From positions 124,001-188,000 of the forward strand of contig NW_027478763.1 in assembly GCF_051014685.1 (NCBI RefSeq): DNA of 64,000 nucleotides. The letters are read 5' to 3'. The position numbers were made by a program, and so were the translations under genes. The notes under the pieces are model-generated. The model ran no database searches and was not told where the DNA came from. It saw nothing but the letters and a program-made list of their open reading frames with translations. Positions 1 to 15,412 of this stretch are shown here, piece after piece. Source of the stretch: Ptiloglossa arizonensis. Lineage: Eukaryota > Arthropoda > Insecta > Hymenoptera > Colletidae. The first letter of the stretch is position 1, and each line of letters begins with the position of its first letter.

Positions 1-3000
1 TATAACGTATAACGTATAACGTATAACGTATAACGAATAACGTATAACGTATAACGTATAACGTATAACGTATAACGTATAACGTATAACGTATAACGTA
101 TAACGCATAACGTATAACGCATAACGTATAACGTATAACGTGTAACGTATAACGTATGACGTATAACGCATAACGTATAACGCATAACGTATAACGTATA
201 ACGTGTAACGTATAACGTATGACGTATCACGTATAAGGTATGACCTATAACGCATAACGTATAACGTATAACGTATAACGTATAACGTATAACGTATAAC
301 GTATTACGTATAACGTATAACGTATTACATATTACATATAACGTATAGCGTATAACGTATAACGAATAACGTATAACGTATAACGTATAACGTATAACGT
401 ATAACGTACAACGTATAACGTATGACCTATGACGTATAACGTATAACGTATAACGTATAACGTATAACGTATAACGTATAACGTATAACGTATAACGTAT
501 AACGTATAACGTATAACGTATAACGTATAACGTATAACGCATAACGTATAACGTATAACGAATAACGTAAACGTATAACGTATAACGTATCACGTATAAC
601 GTATAACGCATAACGTATAACGCATAACGTATAACGTATAACGTGTAACGTATAACGTATGACGTATCACGTATAAGGTATGACCTATAACGCATAACGT
701 ATAACGTATAACGTATAACGTATAACGTATAACGTATAACGTATAACGTATAACGTATAACGTATAACGTGTAACGTATAACGTATATCCTATAACGCAT
801 AACGTATAACGCACAACGTATAACGTATAACGTATAACGTATAACGTATAACGTATAACGCACAACGTATAACGTATAACGTATAACGCATAACGTATAA
901 CGTATAACGAATAACGTATAACGTATAACGTATAACGTGTAACGTATAACGTATGACGTATCACGTATAAGGTATGACCTATAACGCATAACGTATAACG
1001 TATAACGTATAACGTATAACGTATAACGTATAACCTATAACGTATAACGTATAACGTATAACGTATAACGTATAACGTATAACGTATAACGTATAACGTA
1101 TAACGTATAACGTATAACGTATAACGTATAACGTATAACGTATAACGTGTAACGTATAACGTATATCCTATAACGCATAACGTATAACGCACAACGTATA
1201 ACGTATAACGTATAACGTATAACGTATAACGTATAACGCACAACGTATAACGTATAACGTATAACGCATAACGTATAACGTATAACGAATAACGTATAAC
1301 GTATAACGTATAACGTATAACGTATAACGTATAACGTATAACGTATAACGTATAACGTATAACGTATAACGCATAACGTATAAAGCATAACGTATTACGT
1401 ATAACGTGTAACGTATAACGTATGACGTATCACGTATAAGGTATGACCTATAACGCATAACGTGTAACGTATAACGTATAACGTATAACGTATAACGTGT
1501 AACGTATGACGTATAACGTATAACGTATAACGTATAACGTATAACGTATAACGTATAACGTGTAACGTATAACGTATAACGTATAACATATAACGTATAA
1601 CGTATAACGTATAACGTATAACGTATAAAGTATAACGTATAACGTATAACGTGTAACGTATAACGTATATCCTATAACGCATAACGTATAACGCACAACG
1701 TATAACGTATAACGTATAACGTATAACGTATAACGTATATCGCATAACGTATAACGCATAACGTATAACGTATAACGTGTAACGTATAACGTATGACGTA
1801 TCACGTATAAGGTATGACCTATAACGCATAACGTATAACGTATAACGTATAACGTATAACGTATAACGTATAACGTATAACGTTTAACGTATAACGTATT
1901 ACATATTACATATGACGTATAGCGTATAACGTATAACAAATAACGTATAACGTGTAACGTATAACGTATAACGCATAACATATAACGTATAACGTATAAC
2001 GTATAACGTATAACGTATAAAGTATAACGTATAACGTCAAACGTATAACGTATAACGTATAACGTATAACGTATAACGCATAACGTATAACGTATAACGT
2101 ATAACGCATAACGTATAACGTATAACGAATAACGTATAACGTATAACGTATAACGTATAACGTATAACGTATAACGTATAACGTATAACGTATAACGTAT
2201 AACGCATAACGTATAACGCATAACGTATAACGTATAACGTATAACGTATAACGAATAACGTATAACTTATAACGTATAACGTATAACGTATAACGTATAA
2301 CGTATAACGTATAACGCATAACGTATAACGTATAAGGTATAACGCATAACGTATAACGTATAACGAATAACGTATAACGTATAACGTTTAACGTATAACG
2401 TATAACGTATAACGTATAACGTATAACGTATAACGTATAACGCATAACATATAACGCATAACGTATAACGTATAACGTATAACGTATAACGTATAACGTA
2501 TAACGTATAACGTATAACGTATAACGTATAACGTATAACGTATAACGTATAACGTATAACGTATAACGTATAACGTATAACGTATAACGTATAACGTATA
2601 ACGTATAACGTATAACGTATAACGTATAACGTATAACGTATAACGTATAACGTATAACGTATAACGTATAACGTATAACGTACAAGGTATCACGTATAAC
2701 GTATATCCTATAACGCATAATGTATATCCTATAACGCATAACGTATAGCGTATAACGCATAACGTATACCGTATAACGTATAACGTATAACGTATAACGT
2801 ATAACGTATAACGTATAACGTATAACGTATAACGTATAACGTATAACGTATAACGTATAACGTATAACGTATAACGCATAACGTATAACGCATAACGTAT
2901 AACGTATAACGTGTAACGTATAACGTATGACGTATCACGTATAAGGTATGACCTATAACGCATAACGTGTAACGTATAACGTATAACGTATAACGTATAA

Positions 3001-4884
3001 CGTATAACGTATAACGTATAACGTATAACGTATAACGTATAACGTGTAACGTATAACGTATAACGTATAACGTATAACGTATAACGTATAACGTATAACG
3101 TATAACGTATAACGTATAACGTATAACGTATAACGTATAACGTATAACGTATAACGTGTAACGTATAACGTATATCCTATAACGCATAACGTATAACGCA
3201 CAACGTATAACGTATAACGTATAACGTATAACGTATAACGTATAACGCACAACGTATAACGTATAACGTATAACGCATAACGTATAACGTATAACGAATA
3301 ACGTATAACGTATAACGTATAACGTATAACGTATAACGTATAACGTATAACGTATAACGTATAACGTATAACGTATAACGTATAACGCATAACGTATAAA
3401 GCATAACGTATAACGTATAACGTGTAACGTATAACGTATGACGTATCACGTATAAGGTATGACCTATAACGCATAACGTGTAACGTATAACGTATAACGT
3501 ATAACGTATAACGTGTAACGTATGACGTATAACGTATAACGTATAACGTATAACGTATAACGTATAACGTATAACGTGTAACGTATAACGTATAACGTAT
3601 AACATATAACGTATAACGTATAACGTATAACGTATAACGTATAAAGTATAACGTATAACGTATAACGTGTAACGTATAACGTATATCCTATAACGCATAA
3701 CGTATAACGCACAACGTATAACGTATAACGTATAACGTATAACGTATAACGTATAACGCATAACGTATAACGCATAACGTATAACGTATAACGTGTAACG
3801 TATAACGTATGACGTATCACGTATAAGGTATGACCTATAACGCATAACGTATAACGTATAACGTATAACGTATAACGTATAACGTATAACGTATAACGTA
3901 TAACGTATAACGTATAACGTATAACGTATAACGTATAACGTGTAACGTATAACGTATATCCTATAACGCATAACGTATAACGCACAACGTATAACGTATA
4001 ACGTATAACGTATAACGTATAACGTATAACGTATTACATATTACATATGACGTATAGCGTATAACGTATAACGAATAACGTATAACGTGTAACGTATAAC
4101 GTATAACGTATAACATATAACGTATAACGTATAACGTATAACGTATAACGTATAAAGTATAACGTATAACGTCAAACGTATAACGTATAACGTATAACGT
4201 ATAACGTATAACGTATAACGAATAACGTATAACGTATAACGTATAACGTATAACGTATAACGTATAACGTATAACGTATAACATATAACGTATAACGTAT
4301 AACGTATAACGTATAACGTATAAAGTATAACGTATAACGTATAACGTGTAAAGTATAACGTATATCCTATAACGCGTAACGTATAACGCACAACGTATAA
4401 CGTATAACGTATAACGTATAACGTATAACGTATAACGCACAACGTATAACGTATAACGTATAACGCATAACGTATAACGTATAACGAATAACGTATAACG
4501 TATAACGTATAACGTATAACGTATAACGTATAACGTATAACGTATAACGTATAACGTATAACGTATAACGTATAACGCATAACGTATAACGCATAACGTA
4601 TAACGTATAACGTGTAACGTATAACGTATGACGTATCACGTATAAGGTATGACCTATAACGCATAACGTGTAACGTATAACGTATAACGTATAACGTATA
4701 ACGTGTAACGTATGACGTATAACGTATAACGTATAACGTATAACGTATAACGTATAACGTATAATGTGTAACGTATAAAGTATAACGTATAACATATAAC
4801 GTATAACGTATAACGTATAACGTATAACGTATAACGTATAACGTATAACGTATAACGTATAACGTATAACGTACAACGTATAAC

Positions 4885-5169
4885 GTACAAGGTATCACGT
4901 ATAACGTATATCCTATAACGCATAATGTATATCCTATAACGCATAACGTATAGCGTATAACGCATAACGTATACCGTATAACGTATAACGTATAACGTAT
5001 AACGTATAACGCATAACGTATAACGTATACCGTATAACGTATAACGTCAAACGTATAACGTATAACGTATAACGCATAACGTATAACGCATAACGTATGA
5101 CGTATAACGTATAACGCATAACGTATAACGTATAACGAATAACGTAAACGTATAACGTATAACGTATCA
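4885..5169. repeat. Left-domain module L, copy 1
   Basis: The module starts at TACAAGG/TATCACG, passes through the TATATCC-TATAATG block, reaches TCAAACG 161 bases from its start, then AATAACG 90 bases later. It ends with a 6-bp unit TAAACG followed by TATCACG. The 6-bp unit shifts the array phase by one base. Confidence 0.75.
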
Positions 5170-5639
5170 CGTATAACGTATATCCTATAACGCATAATGT
5201 ATATCCTATAACGTATAACGCATAACGTATAACGTATAACGAATAACGTATAACGTATAACGTATAACGTATAACGTATAACGTATAACGTATAACGTAT
5301 AACGTATAACGTATAACGTATAACGTATAACGCATAACGTATAACGCATAACGTATAACGTATAACGTGTAACGTATAACGTATGACGTATCACGTATAA
5401 GGTATGACCTATAACGCATAACGTGTAACGTATAACGTATAACGTATAACGTATAACGTGTAACGTATGACGTATAACGTATAACGTATAACGTATAACG
5501 TATAACGTATAACGTATAACGTGTAACGTATAAAGTATAACGTATAACATATAACGTATAACGTATAACGTATAACGTATAACGTATAACGTATAACGTA
5601 TAACGTATAACGTATAACGTATAACGTACAACGTATAAC

Positions 5640-5924
5640 GTACAAGGTATCACGTATAACGTATATCCTATAACGCATAATGTATATCCTATAACGCATA
5701 ACGTATAGCGTATAACGCATAACGTATACCGTATAACGTATAACGTATAACGTATAACGTATAACGCATAACGTATAACGTATACCGTATAACGTATAAC
5801 GTCAAACGTATAACGTATAACGTATAACGCATAACGTATAACGCATAACGTATGACGTATAACGTATAACGCATAACGTATAACGTATAACGAATAACGT
5901 AAACGTATAACGTATAACGTATCA
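5640..5924. repeat. Left-domain module L, copy 2
   Basis: It has the same order of variant monomers as at 4885, with identical internal spacing: 161 bases to TCAAACG and then 90 to AATAACG. It carries the terminal 6-bp TAAACG unit. Confidence 0.75.
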
Positions 5925-7192
5925 CGTATAACGTATATCCTATAACGCATAATGTATATCCTATAACGCATAACGTATAGCGTATAACGCATAACGTATA
6001 CCGTATAACGTATAACGTATAACGTATAACGTATAACGTATAACGCATAACGTATAACGTATACCGTATAACGTATAACGTCAAACGTATAACGTATAAC
6101 GTATAACGTATAACGTATAACGCATAACGTATAACGTATAACGTATAACGCATAACGTATAACGTATAACGTATAACGCATAACGTATAACGCATAACGT
6201 ATAACGTATAACGTGTAACGTATAACGTATGACGTATCACGTATAAGGTATGACCTATAACGCATAACGTGTAACGTATAACGTATAACGTATAACGTAT
6301 AACGTATAACGTATAACGTATAACGTATAACGTATAACGTATAACGTATAACGTATAACGTATAACGTATAACGTGTAACGTATAACGTATAACGTATAA
6401 CATATAACGTATAACGTATAACGTATAACGTATAACGTATAAAGTATAACGTATAACGTATAACGTATATCCTATAACGCATAACGTATAACGCACAACG
6501 TATAACTTATAACGTATAACGTATAACGTATAACGTATAACGTATAACGTATAACGTATAACGTATAACGTATATCGTATAACGTATAACGTATAACGTA
6601 TAACGTATAACGTATAACGTATAACGTATAACGTATAACGTATAACGTATAACGTATAACGTATAACGTATAACGTATAACGTATAACGTATAACGTATA
6701 ACGCATAACGTATAACGCATAACGTATAACGTATAACGTGTAACGTATAACGTATGACGTTTCACGTATAAGGTATGACCTATAACGCATAACGTATAGC
6801 GTATAACGCATAACGTATAACGTATAACGTATAACGTATAACGTATAACGTATAACGTATAACGTATAACGTATAACGTATAACGTATAACGTATAACGT
6901 ATAACGTATAACGTATAACGTATAACGTATAACGTATAACGAATAACGTATAACGTATAACGTATAACGTATGACGTATCACGTATAAGGTATGACCAAT
7001 GACGCATAACGTATAGCGTATAACGCATAACGTATAACGTATAACGTATAACGTATAACGTATAACGTATAACGTATAACGTATAACGTATAACGTATAA
7101 CGTATAACGTATAACGTATAACGTATAACGTATAACGTATAACGTATAACGTATAACGTATAACGTATAACGTATAACGTACAACGTATAAC

Positions 7193-7477
7193 GTACAAGG
7201 TATCACGTATAACGTATATCCTATAACGCATAATGTATATCCTATAACGCATAACGTATAGCGTATAACGCATAACGTATACCGTATAACGTATAACGTA
7301 TAACGTATAACGTATAACGCATAACGTATAACGTATACCGTATAACGTATAACGTCAAACGTATAACGTATAACGTATAACGCATAACGTATAACGCATA
7401 ACGTATGACGTATAACGTATAACGCATAACGTATAACGTATAACGAATAACGTAAACGTATAACGTATAACGTATCA
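7193..7477. repeat. Left-domain module L, copy 3
   Basis: It has the same order and spacing (161 then 90 bases) and the terminal 6-bp TAAACG unit. A private variant TAGAAGG lies about 110 bp downstream, near 7585. Confidence 0.75.
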
Positions 7478-8338
7478 CGTATAACGTATATCCTATAACG
7501 CATAATGTATATCCTATAACGCATAACGTATAGCGTATAACGCATAACGTATACCGTATAACGTATAACGTATAACGTATAACGTAGAAGGTATAACGCA
7601 TAACGTATAACGTATAACGTATAACGTATAACGTACAACGTATAACGTACAAGGTATCACGTATAACGTATATCCTATAACGCATAATGTATATCCTATA
7701 ACGCATAACGTATAGCGTATAACGCATAACGTATAACGTATAACGTATAACGTATAACGTATAACGTATAACGCATAACATATAACGCATAACGTATAAC
7801 GTATAACGTGTAACGTATAACGTATGACGTATCACGTATAAGGTATGACCTATAACGCATAACGTGTAACGTATAACGTATAACGTATAACGTATAACGT
7901 ATAACGTATAACGTATAACGTATAACGTATAACGTATAACGTATAACGTATAACGTATAACGTATAACGCATAACGTATAACGCATAACGTATAACGTAT
8001 AACGTATAACGTATAACGTATAACGTATAACGTATAACGTAAACGTATAACGTATATCGTATAACGTATAACGTATAACGTATAACGTATAACGAATAAC
8101 GTATAACGTATAACGTATAACGTATGACGTATCACGTATATGGTATGACCAATGACGCATAACGTATAGCGTATAACGCATAACGTATAACGTATAACGT
8201 ATAACGTATAACGTATAACGTATAACGTATAACGTATAACGTATAACGTATAACGTATAACGTATAACGTATAACGTATAACGTATAACGTATAACGTAT
8301 AACGTATAACGTATAACGTATAACGTACAACGTATAAC

Positions 8339-8623
8339 GTACAAGGTATCACGTATAACGTATATCCTTTAACGCATAATGTATATCCTATAACGCATAA
8401 CGTATAGCGTATAACGCATAACGTATACCGTATAACGTATAACGTATAACGTATAACGTATAACGCATAACGTATAACGTATACCGTATAACGTATAACG
8501 TCAAACGTATAACGTATAACGTATAACGCATAACGTATAACGCATAACGTATGACGTATAACGTATAACGCATAACGTATAACGTATAACGAATAACGTA
8601 AACGTATAACGTATAACGTATCA
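8339..8623. repeat. Left-domain module L, copy 4
   Basis: It has the same order and spacing (161 then 90 bases) and the terminal 6-bp unit. One monomer in its first block reads as a T-for-A change (TATCCTTTAACG, about 8366). Confidence 0.75.
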
Positions 8624-9919
8624 CGTATAACGTATATCCTATAACGCATAATGTATATCCTATAACGCATAACGTATAGCGTATAACGCATAACGTATAC
8701 CGTATAACGTATAACGTATAACGTATAACGTATAACGTATAACGTATAACGTATAACGTATAACGCATAACGTATAACGTATACCGTATAACGTATAACA
8801 TCAAACGTATAACGTATAACGTATAACGTATAACGTATAACGCATAACGTATAACGTATAACGTATAACGCATAACGTATAACGTATAACGAATAACGTA
8901 TAACGTATAACGTATAACGTATAACGTATAACGTATAACGTATAACGTATAACGTATAACGTATAACGCATAACGTATAACGCATAACGTATAACGTATA
9001 ACGTGTAACGTATAACGTATGACGTATCACGTATAAGGTATGACCTATAACGCATAACGTATAAAGTATAACGTATAACGTATAACGTATATCCTATAAC
9101 GCATAACGTATAACGCACAACGTATAACTTATAACGTATAACGTATAACGTATAACGTATAACGTATAACGTATAACGTATAACGTATAACGTATAACGT
9201 ATATCGTATAACGTATAACGTATAACGTATAACGTATAACGTATAACGTATAACGTATAACGTATAACGTATAACGTATAACGTATAACGTATAACGTAT
9301 AACGTATAACGTATAACGTATAACGTATAACGTATAACGCATAACGTATAACGCATAACGTATAACGTATAACGTGTAACGTATAACGTATAACGTATAA
9401 CGCATAACATATAACGCATAACGTATAACGTATAACGTGTAACGTATAACGTATGACGTATCACGTATAAGGTATGACCTATAACGCATAACGTGTAACG
9501 TATAACGTATAACGTATAACGTATAACGTATAACGTATAACGTATAACGTATAACGTATAACGTATAACGTATAACGTATAACGTATAACGTATAACGTA
9601 TAACGTATAACGTATAACGTATAACGTATAACGTATAACGTATAACGTATAACGTATAACATATAACGTATAACGTATAACGTATAACGTATGACGTATC
9701 ACGTATAAGGTATGACCAATGACGCATAACGTATAGCGTATAACGCATAACGTATAACGTATAACGTATAACGTATAACGTATAACGTATAACGTATAAC
9801 GTATAACGTATAACGTATAACGTATAACGTATAACGTATAACGTATAACGTATAACGTATAACGTATAACGTATAACGTATAACGTATAACGTATAACGT
9901 ATAACGTACAACGTATAAC

Positions 9920-10204
9920 GTACAAGGTATCACGTATAACGTATATCCTATAACGCATAATGTATATCCTATAACGCATAACGTATAGCGTATAACGCAT
10001 AACGTATACCGTATAACGTATAACGTATAACGTATAACGTATAACGCATAACGTATAACGTATACCGTATAACGTATAACGTCAAACGTATAACGTATAA
10101 CGTATAACGCATAACGTATAACGCATAACGTATGACGTATAACGTATAACGCATAACGTATAACGTATAACGAATAACGTAAACGTATAACGTATAACGT
10201 ATCA
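9920..10204. repeat. Left-domain module L, copy 5
   Basis: It has the same order and spacing (161 then 90 bases) and the terminal 6-bp TAAACG unit. Confidence 0.75.
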
Positions 10205-10947
10205 CGTATAACGTATATCCTATAACGCATAATGTATATCCTATAACGCATAACGTATAGCGTATAACGCATAACGTATACCGTATAACGTATAACGTAT
10301 AACGTATAACGTATAACGTATAACGTATAACGCATAACGTATAACGTATACCGTATAACGTATAACGTCAAACGTATAACGTATAACGTATAACGTATAA
10401 CGTATAACGCATAACGTATAACGTATAACGTATAACGCATAACGTATAACGTATAACGAATAACGTATAACGTATAACGTATAACGTATAACGTATAACG
10501 TATAACGTATAACGTATAACGTATAACGTATAACGCATAACGTATAACGCATAACGTATAACGTATAACATGTAACGTATAACGTATGACGTATCACGTA
10601 TAAGGTATGACCTATAACGCATAACGTGTAACGTATAACGTATAACGTATAACGTATAACGTATAACGTATAACGTATAACGTATAACGTATAACGTATA
10701 ACGTATAACGTATAACGTATAACGTATAACGTATGACGTATCACGTATAAGGTATGACCAATGACGCATAACGTATAGCGTATAACGCATAACGTATAAC
10801 GTATAACGTATAACGTATAACGTATAACGTATAACGTATAACGTATAACGTATAACGTATAACGTATAACGTATAACGTATAACGTATAACGTATAACGT
10901 ATAACGTATAACGTATAACGTATAACGTATAACGTACAACGTATAAC

Positions 10948-11239
10948 GTACAAGGTATCACGTATAACGTATATCCTATAACGCATAATGTATATCCTAT
11001 AACGCATAACGTATAGCGTATAACGCATAACGTATACCGTATAACGTATAACGTATAACGTATAACGTATAACGTATAACGCATAACGTATAACGTATAC
11101 CGTATAACGTATAACGTCAAACGTATAACGTATAACGTATAACGCATAACGTATAACGCATAACGTATGACGTATAACGTATAACGCATAACGTATAACG
11201 TATAACGAATAACGTAAACGTATAACGTATAACGTATCA
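10948..11239. repeat. Left-domain module L, copy 6 (one extra heptamer)
   Basis: The order of variant monomers is the same, but the distance to TCAAACG is 168 rather than 161 bases, so this copy has gained exactly one heptamer. The second interval (90) and the 6-bp unit are unchanged. Confidence 0.75.
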
Positions 11240-12640
11240 CGTATAACGTATATCCTATAACGCATAATGTATATCCTATAACGCATAACGTATAGCGTAT
11301 AACGCATAACGTATACCGTATAACGTATAACGTATAACGTATAACGTATAACGTATAACGCATAACGTATAACGTATACCGTATAACGTATAACGTCAAA
11401 CGTATAACGTATAACGTATAACGTATAACGTATAACGCATAACGTATAACGTATAACGTATAACGCATAACGTATAACGTATAACGAATAACGTATAACG
11501 TATAACGTATAACGTATAACGTATAACGTATATCCTATAACGCATAGCGTATAACGCACAACGTATAACTTATAACGTATAACGTATAACGTATAACGTA
11601 TAACGTATAACGTATAACGCATAACGTATAACGCATAACGTGTAACGTATAACGTATAACGTATAACGTATAACGTATAACGTATAACGTATAACGTATA
11701 ACGTATAACGTATAACGTATAACGTATAACGTATAACGTATAACGTGTAACGTATAACGTATAACGTATAACATATAACGTATAACGTATAACGTATAAC
11801 GTATAACGTATAACGTATAAAGTATAACGTATAACGTATAACGTATAACGTATATCCTATAACGCATAACGTATAACGCACAACGTATAACTTATAACGT
11901 ATAACGTATAACGTATAACGTATAACGTATAACGTATAACGTATAACGTATAACGTATAACGTATAACGTATAACGCATAACGTATAACGTATACCGTAT
12001 AACGTATAACGTCAAACGTATAACGTATAACGTATAACGTATAACGTATAACGCATAACGTATAACGTATAACGTATAACGTACAACGTATAACGTACAA
12101 GGTATCACGTATAGCGTATATCCTATAACGCATAATGTATATCCTATAACGCATAACGTATAGCCTATAACGCATAACGTATAACGTATAACGTATAACG
12201 TATAACGTATAACGTATAAAGCATAACGTATAAAGCATAACGTATAACGTATAACGTGTAACGTATAACGTATGACGTATCACGTATAAGGTATGACCTA
12301 TAACGCATAACGTATAACGTATAACGTATAACGTATAACGTATAACGTATAACGTATAACGTATAACGTATAACGTATAACGTATAACGTATAACGTATA
12401 ACGTATAACGTATAACGTATAACGTATAACGTATAACGTATAACGTATAACGTATAACGTATAACGTATAACGTATAACGTATAACGTATAACGTATAAC
12501 GTATAACGTATAACGTATAACGTATAACGTATAACGTATAACGTATAACGTATAACGTATAACGTATAACGTATAACGTATAACGTATAACGTATAACGT
12601 ATAACGTATAACGTATAACGTATAACGTATAACGTATAAC

Positions 12641-14026
12641 GTACAACGTATAACGTACAAGGTATCACGTATAACGTATATCCTATAACGCATAATGTAT
12701 ATCCTATAACGCATAACGTATAGCGTATAACGCATAACGTACACCGTATAACGTATAACGTATAACGTATAACGTATAACGTATAACGTGTAACGTATAA
12801 CGTATATCCTATAACGCATAACGTATAACGCACAACGTATAACGTATAACGTATAACGTATAACGTATAACGTATAACGTATAACGTATAACGTATAACG
12901 TATAACGTATAACGTATAACGTATAACGTATAACGTACAACGTATAACGTACAAGGTATCACGTATAACGTATATCCTATAACGCATAATGTATATCCTA
13001 TAACGCATAACGTATAGTGTATAACGCATAACGTATACCGTATAACGTATAACGTATAACGTATAACGTATAACGCATAACGTATAACGTATACCGTATA
13101 ACGTATAACGTCAAACGTATAACGTATAACGTATAACGTATAACGTATAACGCATAACGTATAACGTATAACGTATAACGTACAACGTATAACGTACAAG
13201 GTATCACGTATAACGTATATCCTATAACGCATAATGTATATCCTATAACGCATAACGTATAGCGTATAACGCATAACGTATAACGTATAACGTATAACGT
13301 ATAACGTATAACGTATAACGCATAACGTATAACGCATAACGTATAACGTATAACGTGTAACGTATAACGTATGACGTATCGCGTATAATGTATGACCTAT
13401 AACGCATAACGTGTAACGTATAACGTATAACGTATAACGTATAACGTATAACGTATAACGTATAACGTATAACGTATAACGTATAACGTATAACGTATAA
13501 CGTGTAACGTATAACGTATGACGTATCACGTATAAGGTATGACCTATAACGCATAACGTGTAACGTATAACGTATAACGTATAACGTATAACGTATAACG
13601 TATAACGTATAACGTATAACGTACAACGTATAACGTACAAGGTATCACGTATAACGTATATCCTATAACGCATAATGTATATCCTATAACGCATAACGTA
13701 TAGCGTATAACGCATAACGTATACCGTATAACGTACAAGGTATCACGTATAACGTATATCCTATAACGCATAATGTATATCCTATAACGCATAACGTATA
13801 ACGTATAACGTATAACGTATAACGTATAACGTATAACGTATAACGTATAACGTATAACGTATAACGTATAACGTATAACGTGTAACGTATAACGTATATC
13901 CTATAACGCATAACGTATAACGCACAACGTATAACTTATAACGTATAACGTATAACGTATAACGTATAACGTATAACGTATAACGTATAACGTATAACGT
14001 ATAACGTATAACGTATAACGTATAAC
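12641..14026. repeat. 1386-bp tandem pair, first member (copy 1)
   Basis: It spans from one TACAACG/TACAAGG block to the equivalent block at 14027 and is 1386 bp, exactly 198 heptamers. It contains the 483-bp module at 12935 and carries the private TATCGCG variant at 13376-13382, which the second member lacks. Confidence 0.75.
12935..13417. repeat. 483-bp module (69 heptamers), TATAGTG type
   Basis: The order of landmarks is TACAACG, TACAAGG/TATCACG, TATATCC, TATAATG, TATAGTG, TATACCG, a second TATACCG, TCAAACG, a second TACAACG/TACAAGG block, then TATGACG, TATCGCG, TATAATG, TATGACC and TGTAACG. The length is exactly 69 heptamers. This copy has TATCGCG and TATAATG where most copies have TATCACG and TATAAGG. 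Confidence 0.85.
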
Positions 14027-15412
14027 GTACAACGTATAACGTACAAGGTATCACGTATAACGTATATCCTATAACGCATAATGTATATCCTATAACGCAT
14101 AACGTATAGCGTATAACGCATAACGTATACCGTATAACGTATAACGTATAACGTATAACGTATAACGTATAACGTGTAACGTATAACGTATATCCTATAA
14201 CGCATAACGTATAACGCACAACGTATAACGTATAACGTATAACGTATAACGTATAACGTATAACGTATAACGTATAACGTATAACGTATAACGTATAACG
14301 TATAACGTATAACGTATAACGTATAACGTACAACGTATAACGTACAAGGTATCACGTATAACGTATATCCTATAACGCATAATGTATATCCTATAACGCA
14401 TAACGTATAGTGTATAACGCATAACGTATACCGTATAACGTATAACGTATAACGTATAACGTATAACGCATAACGTATAACGTATACCGTATAACGTATA
14501 ACGTCAAACGTATAACGTATAACGTATAACGTATAACGTATAACGCATAACGTATAACGTATAACGTATAACGTACAACGTATAACGTACAAGGTATCAC
14601 GTATAACGTATATCCTATAACGCATAATGTATATCCTATAACGCATAACGTATAGCGTATAACGCATAACGTATAACGTATAACGTATAACGTATAACGT
14701 ATAACGTATAACGCATAACGTATAACGCATAACGTATAACGTATAACGTGTAACGTATAACGTATGACGTATCACGTATAAGGTATGACCTATAACGCAT
14801 AACGTGTAACGTATAACGTATAACGTATAACGTATAACGTATAACGTATAACGTATAACGTATAACGTATAACGTATAACGTATAACGTATAACGTGTAA
14901 CGTATAACGTATGACGTATCACGTATAAGGTATGACCTATAACGCATAACGTGTAACGTATAACGTATAACGTATAACGTATAACGTATAACGTATAACG
15001 TATAACGTATAACGTACAACGTATAACGTACAAGGTAGCACGTATAACGTATATCCTATAACGCATAATGTATATCCTATAACGCATAACGTATAGCGTA
15101 TAACGCATAACGTATACCGTATAACGTACAAGGTATCACGTATAACGTATATCCTATAACGCATAATGTATATCCTATAACGCATAACGTATAACGTATA
15201 ACGTATAACGTATAACGTATAACGTATAACGTATAACGTATAACGTATAACGTATAACGTATAACGTGTAACGTATAACGTATATCCTATAACGCATAAC
15301 GTATAACGCACAACGTATAACTTATAACGTATAACGTATAACGTATAACGTATAACGTATAACGTATAACGTATAACGTATAACGTATAACGTATAACGT
15401 ATAACGTATAAC
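14027..15412. repeat. 1386-bp tandem pair, second member (copy 1)
   Basis: It has the same order of variant blocks as 12641-14026 and the same 1386-bp length. Internal markers are offset by 1386 or 1393, so monomer gains and losses inside the unit cancel out. Confidence 0.75.
14328..14810. repeat. 483-bp module, TATAGTG type
   Basis: It has the same landmark order and an exact length of 483 bp. It carries TATAGTG in the first block and the usual TATCACG/TATAAGG in the last block. Confidence 0.85.

Larger units (their letters stand above)
1..12640. repeat. Left satellite domain with its own variant modules
   Basis: This part of the array lacks the 483-bp module of the main region and instead carries a module of about 285 bp ending in a 6-bp unit (listed separately, six copies). 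Near its left side it also holds a string of TATTACG and TATTACA monomers (about 300-335, 1895-1915, 4030-4050) that I do not see in the 21.65-kb units. The last 330 bp or so (about 12308-12640) are almost pure TATAACG and form the boundary with the 21.65-kb duplication. Confidence 0.75.

Noticed and set aside
300..335. TATTACG/TATTACA string as a separate element near the left edge
   Set aside because: It is in heptamer phase and recurs near 1895 and 4030, so it is another variant block of the left domain.
4934..7273. Long minus-strand ORFs encoding repeats of YVIRYTL, here and throughout the window
   Set aside because: They follow from a stop-free 7-bp monomer read in any frame. They overlap each other in several frames, have no codon bias or domain, and start wherever a CATAACG-type monomer supplies an ATG.
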